Of a stretch of 64,000 nt of DNA, positions 44,349 to 56,943 are shown piece after piece. The stretch is from CAVYHX01 sp963768415 (GTDB lineage Bacteria; Pseudomonadota; Gammaproteobacteria; UBA9214): assembly GCA_963768415.1 (NCBI GenBank), contig CAVYHX010000006.1, positions 62,001 to 126,000 on the forward strand, written 5' to 3'. Position 1 is the first letter of the stretch. The number at the start of each line of letters is the position of its first letter. The position numbers and the translations under genes are program-made. The notes beneath the pieces were generated by a model. The model worked only from the letters and a program-made list of their open reading frames with translations. It was not told where the DNA came from and made no database searches.

Positions 44349-47300
44349 TTAGCTCAACTCCACCTCGACGTGGTGCTCCCGGCGGTCGTCCACAAGGGGG
44401 ATCATGCCTTGCGGTCGCCCTGTCCCATCCACGCCGGCTCCATTTACCACGGCACCGTCCACCGTCACGCGGATCACATGCTCCGACTTTTCACCGACGC
44501 GCTTGACCGTGATGTGGTAGAAGGTCTCGCGATAGCGGTAGTGGATTTTGTACGACTCCCAATGGGCCGGGATACACGGTGCAATGCGCAGATGGTCCAC
44601 TTCCAGTTGCAGGCCCAGTAGTGTTTCCACGGTCAGCCGGTACATCCAGCCCGCCGCCCCGGTGTACCAGGTCCAACCGCCCCGGCCTGTGTGTGGCGGC
44701 GCACCGTAAATATCCGCGCACATGACGTACGGCTCGACCTTGTAGCGTTCGATCTCCTCCGGCTGACTACCGTGATTGACGGGATTGAGCATGGCGAACA
44801 ATTCCCACGCGCGTTCCCTGTCACCCATGCATGGCAAACGCCATCGTGGTCCAAATCGCGGCATGGGTATATTGGCCACCGTTCTCGCGGACGCCGGGCA
44901 CGTAGCCCTTGATATAACCGGGCTCAAGGTCTGATTTATCGAAGGGCGGGTCGAGCAGTTGGATTAACTGCGCATCGCGTCGCACCAGGCGTTTGTCCAC
45001 CGCCGCCATCGCCTGGCGGGCTCGCACGGGATCGCCGCCGCCCGAAATGACCGCCCAACTCTGGCTGATCGAATCGATTTGGCATTCGTCATTGTCGGAC
45101 GAGCCCAGGGGTGTGCCATCATCGAAATAGGCCCGCCGATACCAGTCGCCGTCCCAGGCATTGGCCTCAATGTTGTTGCGCAGCAGCGCAGCCTGCCCGG
45201 TGCAAACTTCGGCAAAGGCCTCGTCGTCCCGGCCACGCGCCAGGCCTGCAAACAGCTGCAGGTTCTCGTACAGGAACCACGCCAGCCAGACGCTCTCGCC
45301 CTTGCCATCACGACCGACGAGATTCATGCCATCGTTCCAGTCGCCGCAGCCCATCAGCGGTAATTGATGTTCGCCAAAGCGTAAACCATGTTTGATTGAA
45401 CGCACGCAATGTTCATAGAGGCTTGCCACTTCAGCCGAACGTTGCGGCTGATCGTAGTAAGCCTCCTCTTCCGGATTCAACTCGCGGCCCTCCAGGAAAT
45501 GTACTGACTCGTCGAGTACTCCCGTATCGCCGGTCGCCAGCACATAACGACAGGTTGCATACGGCAGCCACAGATAGTCATCGGAGAAATGTGTGCGTAC
45601 GCCTTGTCCGTTGGGCGGATGCCACCAGTGTTGCACATCACCCTGGAGGAACTGGCGCTCGGCGCAACGGATCAACTGTTCGCGGGCGAGCCACGGTGTC
45701 GTATGGATCAGCGCCATGGTGTCCTGCAATTGATCGCGGAAACCGTAGGCACCGCCGGACTGATAATAGCCACTACGGCCCCAGAGCCTGCAGGACAGTG
45801 TCTGGTAGACCAGCCAGCCGTTGGCCAACACGTCCAGGGCCGGATCCGGCGTTTCCACGTGCACCGCGCCCAGGGTGCGGTTCCAGTGTCCCCACACCGC
45901 TTCCAGGGCTTGCCGTGCGCCAGCCGGTCCGCCGAATCGCTGGATGAAATATTGTGCTTCGTCGGTGTTGCGGGCCGCGCCGAATACGAACACGATCTCG
46001 CGCTCCTGTCCGTCGGCCAGTTCGATCTGAGTCTGCATCGCCGCGCACGGATCAAGGCCGGCGCCTGTCCTGCCCGACAAACGCGTGCGATGCATGGCCG
46101 CCGGGTTGGCCAGTGAGCCGTTGCGGCCAATGAACTCCGTACGGTTTCCGGTCACGGTACGCTCTGGCTCGCTTGACATGCACAAAGACGACCCGATTGG
46201 CGCATTCGCGGCCATAAGCATTGCGGGCAAACAGCGCCCCGTTGTGCGGATCCGTTTCGGTAACAATGTGCATCTGATTGGTGTGTCGCCACTCACCGAG
46301 TACCAGCTCCCAATATCCGGTCAGCGACAATCGACGCGGACGCCTCGAATGGTTGCGCAGCTTTACCACCACGAGCTTCACCGGTGCGTCCATTGCGACG
46401 TAGGTATACAGTTCCGAGGAGATACCGGCTTCGTAATGCTCGAACACGCTGTAGCCGAATCCGTGCCGGCACACATACCCGGACTGACCGCGGGCGGGCA
46501 ATGGCATCGGCGACCAGAACGCACCAGTTTCCTCGTCACGGATATAGAGTGCCTCGCCGCTGCTGTCGCTAAGCGTGTCATTATGCCAGGTGGTTAGCCG
46601 GAACTCGTGAGCGTTTTCCACCCAGGTATACGCGCTCCCGCTTTCACTGATGACCGTGCCGATGTGCGGGCTTGCGATGACGTTGACCCACGGTGCCGGC
46701 GTGCTTTGCCCCGGTTCGAGGGTAACGACGTATTCACGCCCGTCGGGCGTGAAGCCGCCCAGGCCGTTGCAGAAAATGCGTTCGCGCGCCGCCAGTGGAT
46801 TGTCTGGTTCAGCTGCCGGCTGCAGCAATGGCTTCAGGCGGCCCGGCAAGTGTTCTGCCGGTACGCGGCGTTCCACCTGCTCGAGCAATGTCTCGGCGGT
46901 ATCGGTGAGCACGACGCGGGCGACAGTCTGGAACAAGACCCGGTCCTCCTCGGAAAGTTCTTCGGCGCGGCGCACAAAGACTCCACCCGGTTTTTCGAAA
47001 GTTTGTGCTTCGGGGCCCGCATTGATCAGCCCCATGATCTGGTCATGCAGATCCGCCCGGTAGCCCGAGAAATCCTCGTTCACGATCACCAGGTCCGCCC
47101 TCAAACCCTTCATACGCCAATAGGCATGGGCTTGCAGCACATGTTTTACCAGGTCGATGCGGTTCAGGTCGCCGATGCGTATCAGAACGATCGGCAGATC
47201 GCCCGAGATAGCAAAGCTCCAGAGCCCGGACTGGCCTAGCTGGTTGCGGGCAATGACACTGGGCGCGGCGCGGCGCAAGGCGTTACCATAAATAACAGAG

Positions 47301-50300
47301 CTGGCCAGGCGGCCATAGACCTGGGCATCGGCTTCCGTTGCGTTGAGGAGGCGCAGCACCTCCTGACTTTGGAACCATGCCATTTCAAACGCACGCTCAA
47401 CGAAATGCCGGTCACAATACTTGTCAACTAAAGCCAATGCTGACGCGCGCGTGTTCGCGACACCGGATATGATCTGCACGGTCGCCGATTCGTCGGATGA
47501 CAAGGTGATGGTGCGGCGGATTGCCACGATGGGATCGAGCACCGAACCCTCCGTGTTCGACAACAGCGACGGGCTGTCACTGCTATCCAAAATCACCGGG
47601 TCAGCTGCCGTTCGACCCCGCCCGATGAATTTGGTGCGGTCAGTCTCGTAAGACGCCTCGTCGGCGACCGCGCCGGGCGCTGCCAACAGGTGAAACATCC
47701 ACGGTACCTGTTCCCCCGGTGTGCGGGGGCGCCGCGTGCAGAGAATTGCCTGCCGGTCAGGCAGGATTTCGGTTTGCACGAACAGGTTGCTGAAAGAGCG
47801 ATGGGCAAGGTCGGTATTCAGCGGCGCCAGCACGACTTCCGCATAACTTGTCACCTCGATATGACGGGTACGGGGCGAGAGGTTGGTGAGCATGACACGG
47901 CGGATCTCGACGTCATCTTCAGGCGAAACACTGATTTCGGTGTGCGCTTCGATCGCCTGATCGCGGCGCCGGTATTCAGCGCGCGCCTGCACGAAAATAG
48001 CCTCATAGTGATCGGCCTTGCGCTGTGTCGGTTGATATGCGGTTGACCAGTAGAGCCCTGTGTCGCGGTCGCGCAAGTAAATAAATGTGCCCCAGCTATC
48101 GCAAGTCGCGTCCTCGCGCCAGCGGGTGACGGCCAGGTCGCGCCAGCGGCTGTAACCTCCACCGGCATGGGTCGCCATGACGTGGTACCTGCCGTTGGAC
48201 AACAGGTGAACCTCGGGTAACGGTGTGTTCGGGTCAGTAAACACGCGCATAATCGCGCCTGCTTCCGCGGCTGCGGGGCGCGCAGCGGCACTCACTTCAG
48301 CGGCGTGTGGATGCAGGGTAGCTCCCTTCTTCGGCACATGCTCCTGGAGCAATAATTCTGTTGCCCGTACAAGGGGGTCAGACATGAATCGGCGCTGCAT
48401 CGGCCGGTTGAGCAATACATGCTCAAAGGCCAGCAGGCTCATGCCTTGATGATGCGCCATATAGGTTCGCACGATGGCGTGATTCTTGCCGCGCGGCACG
48501 CGCGATGGTGTGTAGTCGACCGCCTCGTAAAACCCGTAGACACCGAGGAAACCACTGGTAGCCAGGGTCTGCAGGTTCCGACACGCTTCCAGCGGCATTA
48601 CCGTCAGCGCCAGTGCGCTGGCGTAAGGGGCAATGACCAGATCGTCTCCCAGCCCGCGTTTGAAACCCAGCCCGGGCACGCCGAACGCGCGATATTGATA
48701 GACTTGATGCATATCGGTGGCGTTATAGCAGGACTCGGAAATACCCCAGGGCACGGCGCGTTGTCGACCATATTCGATTTGGCGAGACACCGCGGCCTTG
48801 CAGGTCTGCGCTAACAAGGTGTTCTCGTAACTCGGCATTACCAGCTGCGGCATGAGGTACTCGAACATCGAGCCGCTCCACGAAATCAGGCTCACGTCAC
48901 CACCATGACTGGTTAGCAGGCGGCCGAGTGCGAACCAGTGCTTCTGCGGTACCTGGCCCTGCGCAATGAGCAGGAAACTGGCCAGACGTGCTTCGGATGC
49001 CAGCAGGTCGTAGCAGGACGGGTCACGGCGCCGTTCACCCACGTCGTAACCGATGGTCAGCAAGCCGCGCGACCTGTCGTAGAGAAATTCAAAATCCATC
49101 GCCGCGAGTTCGCGGCAACGAACTATCAAATCGTCGATGATTCTGAGCCGCTCTACTGCGCCCTTATAACAGGACACTGCCGTCGCGGTTGCCCCGGATG
49201 ACGACGGCACTTCAGCTTCAATTGTGCTTTCTCTGGCCAATTCCGCCAGTGTCGGGATGTTGCTGACGTGCCGCGGCTCGGGTGCCAGGAAGTCAAGGTC
49301 ATCTCGAAGTGCGCGGGATTGCCGGTCGAATGCCTGCGCCCAGTAATACAGCTCGCCATCGATATCAATATCCGCTGGCAGATATACAATCAGCCCCGCG
49401 CCGGTAAGGTGAATCTCATTCAGCAGGCTATTGGTAGCAGCCAGTGTTCGTGGCTGTCCGTTCAATGTGAGTGATTGTAGTTTCTCCTGCAGATGCGTGA
49501 CCTGCTTGGCAAGCTCCGGGGCTGGCGACGCGGGCAGATGTTCGGCAAGCACCTGCAAGGTATCCTGCAAGCCCTGAAACGCATTTGGTGGCAGCACCGG
49601 TTGATTTTTCAACTCCGCCAGTCCCGCTTGCAGGGTGAGCAGGCAGCCGGCCAGGTTGCCACTGTCCACTGAAGAAACGTATTGCGGGTGCAGCGGTTGC
49701 AGCGTGTGTGTGTTATACCAGTTATAAAAATGGCCGCGGTAGCGTTCCAGCTTTTCCATGGTGGCCAGTGTGCTCTCGGTAATATGCAGTAATTCACCGG
49801 TGGTAATGTAACCAAAATCATGTGCAGCCAGGTTCGCCAGCAGCGCCATGCCGATGTTGGTGGGCGAGGTGCGCGAGGCAATGACCGGAGCCGGATATTC
49901 CTGGAAGTTATCGGGTGGCAGCCAGTTGTCCCCGGGACCGACGAACTCGGCGAAGAAGCGCCACGTTTGCCGGGCCGACGCCCGCAGGAACGCCCGCTGA
50001 TCAACACTCAAGTCCGGCACGGGGAACACAAGCGGCCTGCTGATCCACCAGCCGACGACGGGCGATACCAGCCAGAGCAACAGGACGGGCGTCCAGAAGA
50101 TCCACTCCGCCGAGCGGGATTGCCACAGTGCCAGGGCCAGCATCAGTGCCAGAACGGGCACGCCCCACATCTCCATAAAGAAATCAGACAGCGTATGGCG
50201 CGTATTGCGACTGGTATAGGAGGGCAGTTGCCAGAGTAACAATCTGTGCCGAGTGAACAGCATCCGCACACCCGAGCGCAGGATCGCATCCAGGCAAATC

Positions 50301-53300
50301 AGCGTGTCGTAGGGCAACAGGACCAACGCCAGTACAGCGAGCATTATCGGGCGGCCCGCGGATTTTCCTGTCAGGATCAGGTGCACCAGCCAATCACGTT
50401 GTTCAGGCTTGCGAATGAGTTCGATCATGGCTCCCAGCAAGGTGGGCAGGAACACCACGCCCGCGACCAGCAGGGTCCAGAACCACGCCGATCCCGGACC
50501 CAGCAGCCAACCGCCTGCCAGCAAGGCAAGCAGCGACGGCGGCACGAGACTGCGTCGAAGGTTGTCGAAAATCTTCCACACCGACAAGGCTGTGAGCGGG
50601 TTCGGTAACCGCTGCGCCTTCGATCCACTTGACCCGGGCGGTCCGGGCACGCGCGGGAGCAGCCAGCCGGCAATCTGCCAGTCGCCGCGTATCCACCGGT
50701 GTCGCCGGCTGGCCTCTATGGCGTAACTGGCCGGGTGTTCTTCAATGAGGTCGACATCGGTCACCAGCGCTGAACGCGCATACCCGCTTTCCAGCAAGTC
50801 GTGACTGAGAATGAGATTCTCCGGAAAGCGCCCATCGACGGCCTGACGAAAAGCGTCCACATCGTAGATACCCTTGCCGATGAATGACCCCTCTCCGAAA
50901 AGATCCTGGTAGACATCCGATACCTCGCGCGTGTAGGGATCGATGCCTGATTCACCCGCAAACAGTTTCGTGAAGCGCGACTGGCTTGCACTGGTCAGGC
51001 TGATCGAAGCACGTGGTTGCAAAATCGCGTAGCCTTCGACAATGCGTCTCTTGTCGGCATCGTACACCGGCCGATTAAGCGGATGCGCGATGTTACCTAT
51101 CAGTGTGCGTGCCGCGTCGCGAGGCAGTTGTGTGTCGGTATCCAGGGTGATGACGTACTTGATCGAACCGAGCATGGACGCATCCCCGATGATATCCGAG
51201 AATGCAGTTTGGTCCGCCTCCCGCAGCAAGGCATTGAACTGTTCCAGTTTGCCGCGCTTGCGTTCATATCCCATCCACACCCGTTCGTATGGATTCCATA
51301 CCCGTGGCCGGTGAAACAGATAAAAAACACATGGACGGTCCTCACGATAGGTCTCGTTGAGTGCCTGGATTGCTGCATGCGCGTGGGCGAGCAACGCGTC
51401 ATCGTCTGGCAGAGTGCGTTCAGGTGCGTCACGGAAATCAGTCAGCAAGGCAAAGAACAGATTTGGATCGCGATTACCGAGATAGCGGATCTCCAGTGCT
51501 TCGAGAAGATCGTCAATCTCCTGTGGTCTGCTCAGCAAGGTTGGGATAACCACCATAGTGCGGTGCTCGGATGGAATGCCCTGCGAAAAATCCAGCCGTG
51601 GTAACGCGCGCGGCGGCAAGACAAGCGTAACCAGCTGGTTGACCAGCGAGACGGCCAGCGCCGAGACGCCGATTGTGCCGGTGAGCGCAAAAAACCAGTA
51701 GCGCCAGTCACCCGGCACGAACCCGCCGAAAGCGGAAAGCACGACCGATGTCGCCAGCGCAGTGAGCAGCAGGATGGGTCCGAGGTAAAGGAACAGGCGT
51801 AAAGACGGGCTTGCCTTGCTGGCTCGTCTGTTCCATGACAAACGGCAGCCGACTGTACGCTCCAGCATGTGCCGTCCATGATCGACCAGGTAATAGCCGA
51901 CATGCGCGCTGCGGTCCTTGCTACCCAATCGCCCTGCTGCCGTCTGCGCGAGAACGATGGCTGCGCGTGCTATCGCCAACTCACTGCGCGAACTGCCCCT
52001 CGCCACGTCTTCGATGACATGCCGGTACCGGTCGCGAGTGGCGAAATCCTGGCTGGCGTGCATGCCCGCCGGGTCTTCACGCAATGTTTGTTCGACAACA
52101 CTGAGTGACTCGACATAATCACTCCAGTTCATTGCGCCGATGAAACGCAGACTACCGATACTGTTTGCGATAGAGATCTGGTTGGTCGCAGCCGTTTGGC
52201 CGGCCGCCTCTGACAGCTGCGTTGCAGTTACCCCTTGCTCCAGCAGCTTTTGCTCGACCCAGGCTTGAACGAACCCCATAGCGGGCCCCTGCGCCTGGAG
52301 TCGTGCGTAAAATTCCTCCACAAACGGCGCGGTCAGTGGCACATCGGCATTGGCAAATTCGGCAAGCAACTGGATAAGCTGCTTCGGTTCCCTTTCGGCC
52401 GTTACGAGCATGCGGTCTGCCCAGGTGATGGCCGCATCCCGTTCCTCGCGCCGCCGTGCGATACGCAAGCCAACGCGGCGCAGGTTTTCCAGCAGCGCCA
52501 ACTGCAGCATGATCGGGTACGCCCACAATTCGCCCAGCTTTAATGGTTCGACAGTCTGGTAGGCGGCGACGAATTGGGTGGCGTTGTCGCTATCGATACG
52601 ACCGTCCATGTGAGAGATCAACTCCAACGCCAGGTCGTAGATGCGGGGGAAACCGGCTGACGGGCCATCAGCCAGTCGTGGCAGTTGCCGGCTGTAGCCG
52701 CGCGGCAGGTGCTGGCGGGCCAGACCAATCTGCTGCTCGATTAAATAGAAATTGTCCAGCAACCAGGCCTCTGCCGGCACGATCCGCTGTCCCGGTGTGA
52801 CTGCGGCTGTCACGACGTCATACGCCGCCCGCAGGACGCGCGCATTGTCCGCCAGCCGTGGTAGCAACCTGTCCGGCCCCGGATGCGGGTCGATTATATG
52901 CTTGCCAGCCAGCTTTGCCGCGTGACGTTTCAGTTGCTCGATGCTGAACAGCTCCGAGCGCAGCAACTCAGTATCCCGGTCATTGCGCAGGGTATTCCGC
53001 CTGCGGGCGGAAAATATGAATTCTTTGATGGTTATGTATTTCTCCTTGCCGGAATCCAGGGGAACCAGCGCAGTATTGAGCTTGTGGATTGTGTTTGTCG
53101 AAATGCCGTGTTCGCCAGGTATTATTTCCGCGCCTGTAGGCGTACCCGCATCGCATCCTCGAAATCCAGCTCCTCGAGGTGGCTGGTCATGACATTCAAC
53201 GTCTGCTCGATTTCGGGCATGATGACATTTTCCAGCGCCCGGGCCCGGCGTTCGGTGACGCGGTATTCGATCAACAGCCGGTACAGGTTGCCCGTAATTC

Positions 53301-53377
53301 CGGCCAGTATCGCGATATGTCGAAGCAGTTCCTGAAACGCAACGCGGCATTGCCCGGCCTCGGATGACGGATTGCAT
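44349..53377 (-). CDS. ndvB: cyclic beta-1,2-glucan synthase (NdvB/ChvB type), two frameshifts
   Basis: Giant inner-membrane enzyme building and cyclising beta-1,2-glucans, periplasmic osmoadaptation polymers. Counted from 53377: N-terminal part to about 510; membrane segments; family-84 glycosyltransferase (about 600-930: MVVIPTLLSRPQEIDDLLEAL, VITLDTDTQLPRD, RRHRWIRGDWQ); further membrane helices; glycoamylase-like domain near 1575 (YQYRAFGVPGLGFKRGLGDDL); then two GH94 phosphorylase modules with catalytic GDWNDGMNLVG near 45340. +1 shifts near 46130 and 44880 separate three open segments. The first 85 codons overlap vatD in another frame, so the start must lie nearer 53060; an AAGGAG there precedes ATA rather than ATG. 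About 2900 residues. Confidence 0.88.
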
Positions 53378-53739
53378 GCGCTATCCGTGGCTGCCGTGTC
53401 AGGTTCCGGAACAGCCATATCCGTTACTGCCAGCGTCACACCCATGAAGTTGCGCGTGTGGATTTCAAAGGGCGTGTCCTCGAGCGTCGCTGCCGGGTAA
53501 ACGCTGAGTCCCTGCAGGCCATGACGACTGATTGCTGCCCTGAAGTGTGTGTTCGCATCGTTAGATAATGCTTCGATCACCGAGGACTGCTGCGCATGCA
53601 AGTCGAGCTGACGTAAAATTTCCGCGGCCAGCAACAGGCGCTTCTCATCCAGGAAATCGTAGGCCTCGCCGACGACGCCACGCTCCTGCCTGAGTTCCAG
53701 GACGGCGGCGTGTGTCGGGGCCTGATCCGGACCAATCAT
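53122..53739 (-). CDS. vatD: V/A-type ATPase subunit D (central stalk)
   Basis: Rotor-shaft subunit, 205 residues, mostly long alpha-helices. It has the N-terminal pattern ALKQERG-like (THAAVLELRQERGVVGEAYDFLDEKRLLLAAEILRQ) and a helical C-terminus (EYRVTERRARALENVIMPEIEQTLNVMTSHLEELDFEDAMRVRLQ) typical for the family. It overlaps vatB by 4 bp and is the last gene of the operon. Confidence 0.92.
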   Translation of the reverse strand: MIGPDQAPTHAAVLELRQERGVVGEAYDFLDEKRLLLAAEILRQLDLHAQQSSVIEALSNDANTHFRAAISRHGLQGLSVYPAATLEDTPFEIHTRNFMGVTLAVTDMAVPEPDTAATDSACNPSSEAGQCRVAFQELLRHIAILAGITGNLYRLLIEYRVTERRARALENVIMPEIEQTLNVMTSHLEELDFEDAMRVRLQARK

Positions 53740-55124
53740 GCGGTTGCGCCGGTATTTATATAGTGCGCCAGCTGCTCATCGTTGAGACGATGCAGTTCCG
53801 TTGCTGGCAAGGTCCGCAGCAATTGCCAGCCGATCTCCATACTCTGGTCCAGGGTGCGTGCCGTACTCTGGTCAACCAGTTGTTGCTCGAAGTGATCGCC
53901 AAAGTCCAGGAACTGCCGGTCAATGGCCGATAAACCCTCGCTGCCGACGACGCTGGCAAGTACGCGCACGTGCACCGCGCGCGCATAGGCGGCATATAGC
54001 TGGTTGGAGAGGTTTGGATGGTCTGCATGGGTGAAGCCTTTACCCGTACCGTCCTTCATCAGGCGTGACAGGGAGGGTAATACTTTCACCGGCGGGTAAA
54101 TGCCGGAACGATCGAGCTCCCGGTCAAGGACGATCTGACCTTCCGTAATATAACCGGTCAGGTCCGGGATCGGGTGGGTAATATCATCCGCGGGCATGGT
54201 AAGTATCGGTAACTGGGTCAGGGAACCCGGCAGGCCCTTGATACTGCCGGCGCGCTCATGCAGCGTTGCCAGGTCTGAATACAGATAACCCGGAAAACCC
54301 TTGCGGCTGGGCACCTCGCCGTGACTCGCCGACACCTCACGCAGGGATTCACAGTAATTGGTCATGTCCGTGATGATCACCAGCACATGTTTGCCTTCCG
54401 TGAAGGCGAGGTATTCCGCGGCGGTCAGTGCGTAACGCGGGCACAACAGCCGCTGGGTACTGGAGTCGGACGCCAGGTTCAGGAATAACGCCGTGTGTTC
54501 CAGCGCGCCGCTGTCTTCCATCGCACGCCGGAAGCGTTCGGCCGTATCGAAAGACACACCGATGGCGGCAAACACGATGGCAAATTCGCCGGTTTCGCCT
54601 TCACGCAGACGCGCCTGTTCGGCAATCTGGATTGCCAGGCGGTCATGGGGCAGGCCGGCGCCTGAGAAAATCGGCAACTTTTGTCCGCGTACCAGGCTGT
54701 TCATGAGGTCGATGGTAGAGATACCGGTCTCGATGAAATCGGTCGGCATGGTGCGCGCGGCCGGGTTGATGGCGAGCCCGTCGATCCGCAGGAGGTGTGC
54801 CGCCGAGACGGCCGGACCTCCATCAATGACCCGGCCCACACCATCAAATACCCGGCCCAGAAGATCCGGACCCACGGCGAAGTGCAGCGGTTCTCCCATG
54901 AAACGCACGCGCGTGGCGCCAATGCCCAGGCCCGAGGTCGATTCCAGTACCTCGACGGTAATCGTGTCGTGGTCCAGGGCAGCAATTCGACCCAGGCGCA
55001 CCCGGCCCTTGTCATCCTCGACCTGCACCGCCTCATTCAGACCCGCATTCACGGTGCGCTTGAGGAACAGCAACGGCCCCTCGATCCGGTTGACCGCACC
55101 CGTGGCGGTGACATCAGCGCGCAT
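53736..55124 (-). CDS. vatB: V/A-type ATPase subunit B (non-catalytic)
   Basis: 462 residues. Start at ATG 55124 (MRADVTATGAVNRIEGPLLFLKRTVNAGLNEAV), overlapping vatA by 11 bp; more upstream codons lie within vatA. The P-loop position reads FSGAGLPHDRL instead of a Walker A, as expected for the non-catalytic subunit. Also visible: TDFIETGISTIDLMNSLVRGQKLP, ITDMTNYCESLREVSA, RKGFPGYLYSDLATLHERAG and GSLTQLPILTMPADDITHPIPDLTGYITEGQI. Confidence 0.96.
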   Translation of the reverse strand: MRADVTATGAVNRIEGPLLFLKRTVNAGLNEAVQVEDDKGRVRLGRIAALDHDTITVEVLESTSGLGIGATRVRFMGEPLHFAVGPDLLGRVFDGVGRVIDGGPAVSAAHLLRIDGLAINPAARTMPTDFIETGISTIDLMNSLVRGQKLPIFSGAGLPHDRLAIQIAEQARLREGETGEFAIVFAAIGVSFDTAERFRRAMEDSGALEHTALFLNLASDSSTQRLLCPRYALTAAEYLAFTEGKHVLVIITDMTNYCESLREVSASHGEVPSRKGFPGYLYSDLATLHERAGSIKGLPGSLTQLPILTMPADDITHPIPDLTGYITEGQIVLDRELDRSGIYPPVKVLPSLSRLMKDGTGKGFTHADHPNLSNQLYAAYARAVHVRVLASVVGSEGLSAIDRQFLDFGDHFEQQLVDQSTARTLDQSMEIGWQLLRTLPATELHRLNDEQLAHYINTGATA

Positions 55125-56889
55125 GGACAGTGGCCTCCCGGTGCAGGCGGGTAAACTCGGCGTCCAGGTCGTCCCGTAGTGCGACAAAGCTGTCGAGATG
55201 ATCGTCATCGATATCTTCACCCATGCGCTGCAAGCGCCGCATGACGGGAAGCGCACTGATCGTCTCGACACTGATGCGTTGCTCAACCGCTGCTTCCGAT
55301 AATTCGATAAACCTGATAATCATCTGCATCATGGCAATCTGCCGGGCTGTGGAGCAGTAGCGATCGCTGGGTGAAAATGCCGATTGCCGAAGGAAGGCCT
55401 CGTTGATCAATTCGGCACACAGCAGTATGTGCTGCTGGCGCGGTGGCAGGGCATCCTTGCCGACGATGCGCGCCATGCGCTCCAGGCGGGCCTGCTCTTC
55501 CAGCAGGCCCAGAAAGCGCCGCCGTTGCGCTGGCCACTGCGGATTGCCATTTTGATTCCAGAACGGGGCCAGCGCATCGATGTCCCCGGCATAGGACTGC
55601 AGCGGATGAATCGCGGGATAGAAACGGGCCTGGGCACGGCCGGCATCCAGTGCCCAGAAACACTGGATATAGCGCTTGGTATGCGTGGTGACCGGTTCCG
55701 AAAAATCGGCCGATGGCGGGCTGACGGCACCGATGATACTCAGGGAGCCGATCTCGTTACCCAGGGTGCGCACGTGGCTGGCGCGTTCGTAGAACTCCGC
55801 CAGGCGGCTGCTGAGGTATGCCGGGTAACCCGCCTCGCTCGGCAGTTCGCCCAGCCGGCCGGACACTTCGCGCAAGGCCTCGGCCCAGCGGCTGGTGGAA
55901 TCGGCCATCAGTGCAACCCGCATGCCCTGATCGCGAAAATACTCACCGACCGTGACGGCGGTATAGATGCTCGCCTCGCGGGCTGCCACGGGCATGTTGG
56001 ACGTATTCGCGATGATCACGGTACGTTCCATCAGCGGGCGGCCGGTGCGCGGGTCTTCCAGTTTCGGGAATTCGTTCAACACACCGGCCATCTCGTTGCC
56101 ACGCTCGCCGCAACCGACATAGACAATCACGTCGGCATCGCACCACTTGGCCAGCGTTTCCTGCAGAACGGTCTTGCCGGTGCCGAATCCACCCGGCATC
56201 GCCGCGCGGCCGCCGCATGCCAGCGGGAACATGCTGTCGAGCACCCGCTGGCCGGTGAACAGCGGGCCTTCGATCGGGATACGCGCGGCCACCGGACGCG
56301 GGCGCCGCACCGGCCAGCGATGTGAAAATGTGACGTCTACAGTTTCGCCCTGCGGCGCGCGCACCCGGCACACGACCTGATGTTCCGGGTAATCACCTGC
56401 GGCCATGATCTCGATGACCTCACCCTCGATGTCCGGTGGCAACAGGCAGCGCTGTGGCCGGGCATCACTGCGGTGCACGGAACCGAACACGCTGCCGGGT
56501 GCCAAATAGTCACCGCTCTGTACCGATGGCTTGAACGGGTAGCTGTGCTCGCCACGCGACTGGTGTATGCCGGGTTCCACATAGCGCGCCTGGTTTGCCA
56601 GCGGACGCAGCAGGCCATCGAATATATTACCCAGCAGACCCGGGCCCAGTCGCACTGACAGTGCCGCCCCGGTGCCGGACAGTGGATCGCCCGGACGCAG
56701 GCCGCTGGTATCCTCGAAGACCTGGATGACGACCTCGTCGTTATGGATGCGGACCACCTCACCCAGCAGGCGTTTGGCGCCAATCAGCACCGCCTCGTTG
56801 ATGTGCATGGCGCGCTGCGTCCGGGCGCGCAGCACCGGCCCGCTGATCCAGGCGATGGTGGCATCCGGTGTGTTTGTATCTGAACTCAT
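55114..56889 (-). CDS. vatA: V/A-type ATPase catalytic subunit A
   Basis: ATP-hydrolysing/synthesising subunit, 591 residues. Walker A GGFGTGKT at 233-240, DVIVYVGCGERGNEMAGVL, the A-type non-homologous insert (GDYLAPGSVFGSVHRS) and ADSTSRWAEALREVSGRLGELPSEAGYPAYLSSRLAEFYERA. Intact. It is preceded by about 1.1 kb of repeats that separate it from the upstream operon half, so its expression may depend on read-through or a separate promoter. Confidence 0.97.
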   Translation of the reverse strand: MSSDTNTPDATIAWISGPVLRARTQRAMHINEAVLIGAKRLLGEVVRIHNDEVVIQVFEDTSGLRPGDPLSGTGAALSVRLGPGLLGNIFDGLLRPLANQARYVEPGIHQSRGEHSYPFKPSVQSGDYLAPGSVFGSVHRSDARPQRCLLPPDIEGEVIEIMAAGDYPEHQVVCRVRAPQGETVDVTFSHRWPVRRPRPVAARIPIEGPLFTGQRVLDSMFPLACGGRAAMPGGFGTGKTVLQETLAKWCDADVIVYVGCGERGNEMAGVLNEFPKLEDPRTGRPLMERTVIIANTSNMPVAAREASIYTAVTVGEYFRDQGMRVALMADSTSRWAEALREVSGRLGELPSEAGYPAYLSSRLAEFYERASHVRTLGNEIGSLSIIGAVSPPSADFSEPVTTHTKRYIQCFWALDAGRAQARFYPAIHPLQSYAGDIDALAPFWNQNGNPQWPAQRRRFLGLLEEQARLERMARIVGKDALPPRQQHILLCAELINEAFLRQSAFSPSDRYCSTARQIAMMQMIIRFIELSEAAVEQRISVETISALPVMRRLQRMGEDIDDDHLDSFVALRDDLDAEFTRLHREATVHAR

Positions 56890-56943
56890 AAACTGTGAAT
56901 GAATACTTTTTCAGGTGCAGGTCGGGTCAAGGAGCACAGCGAC

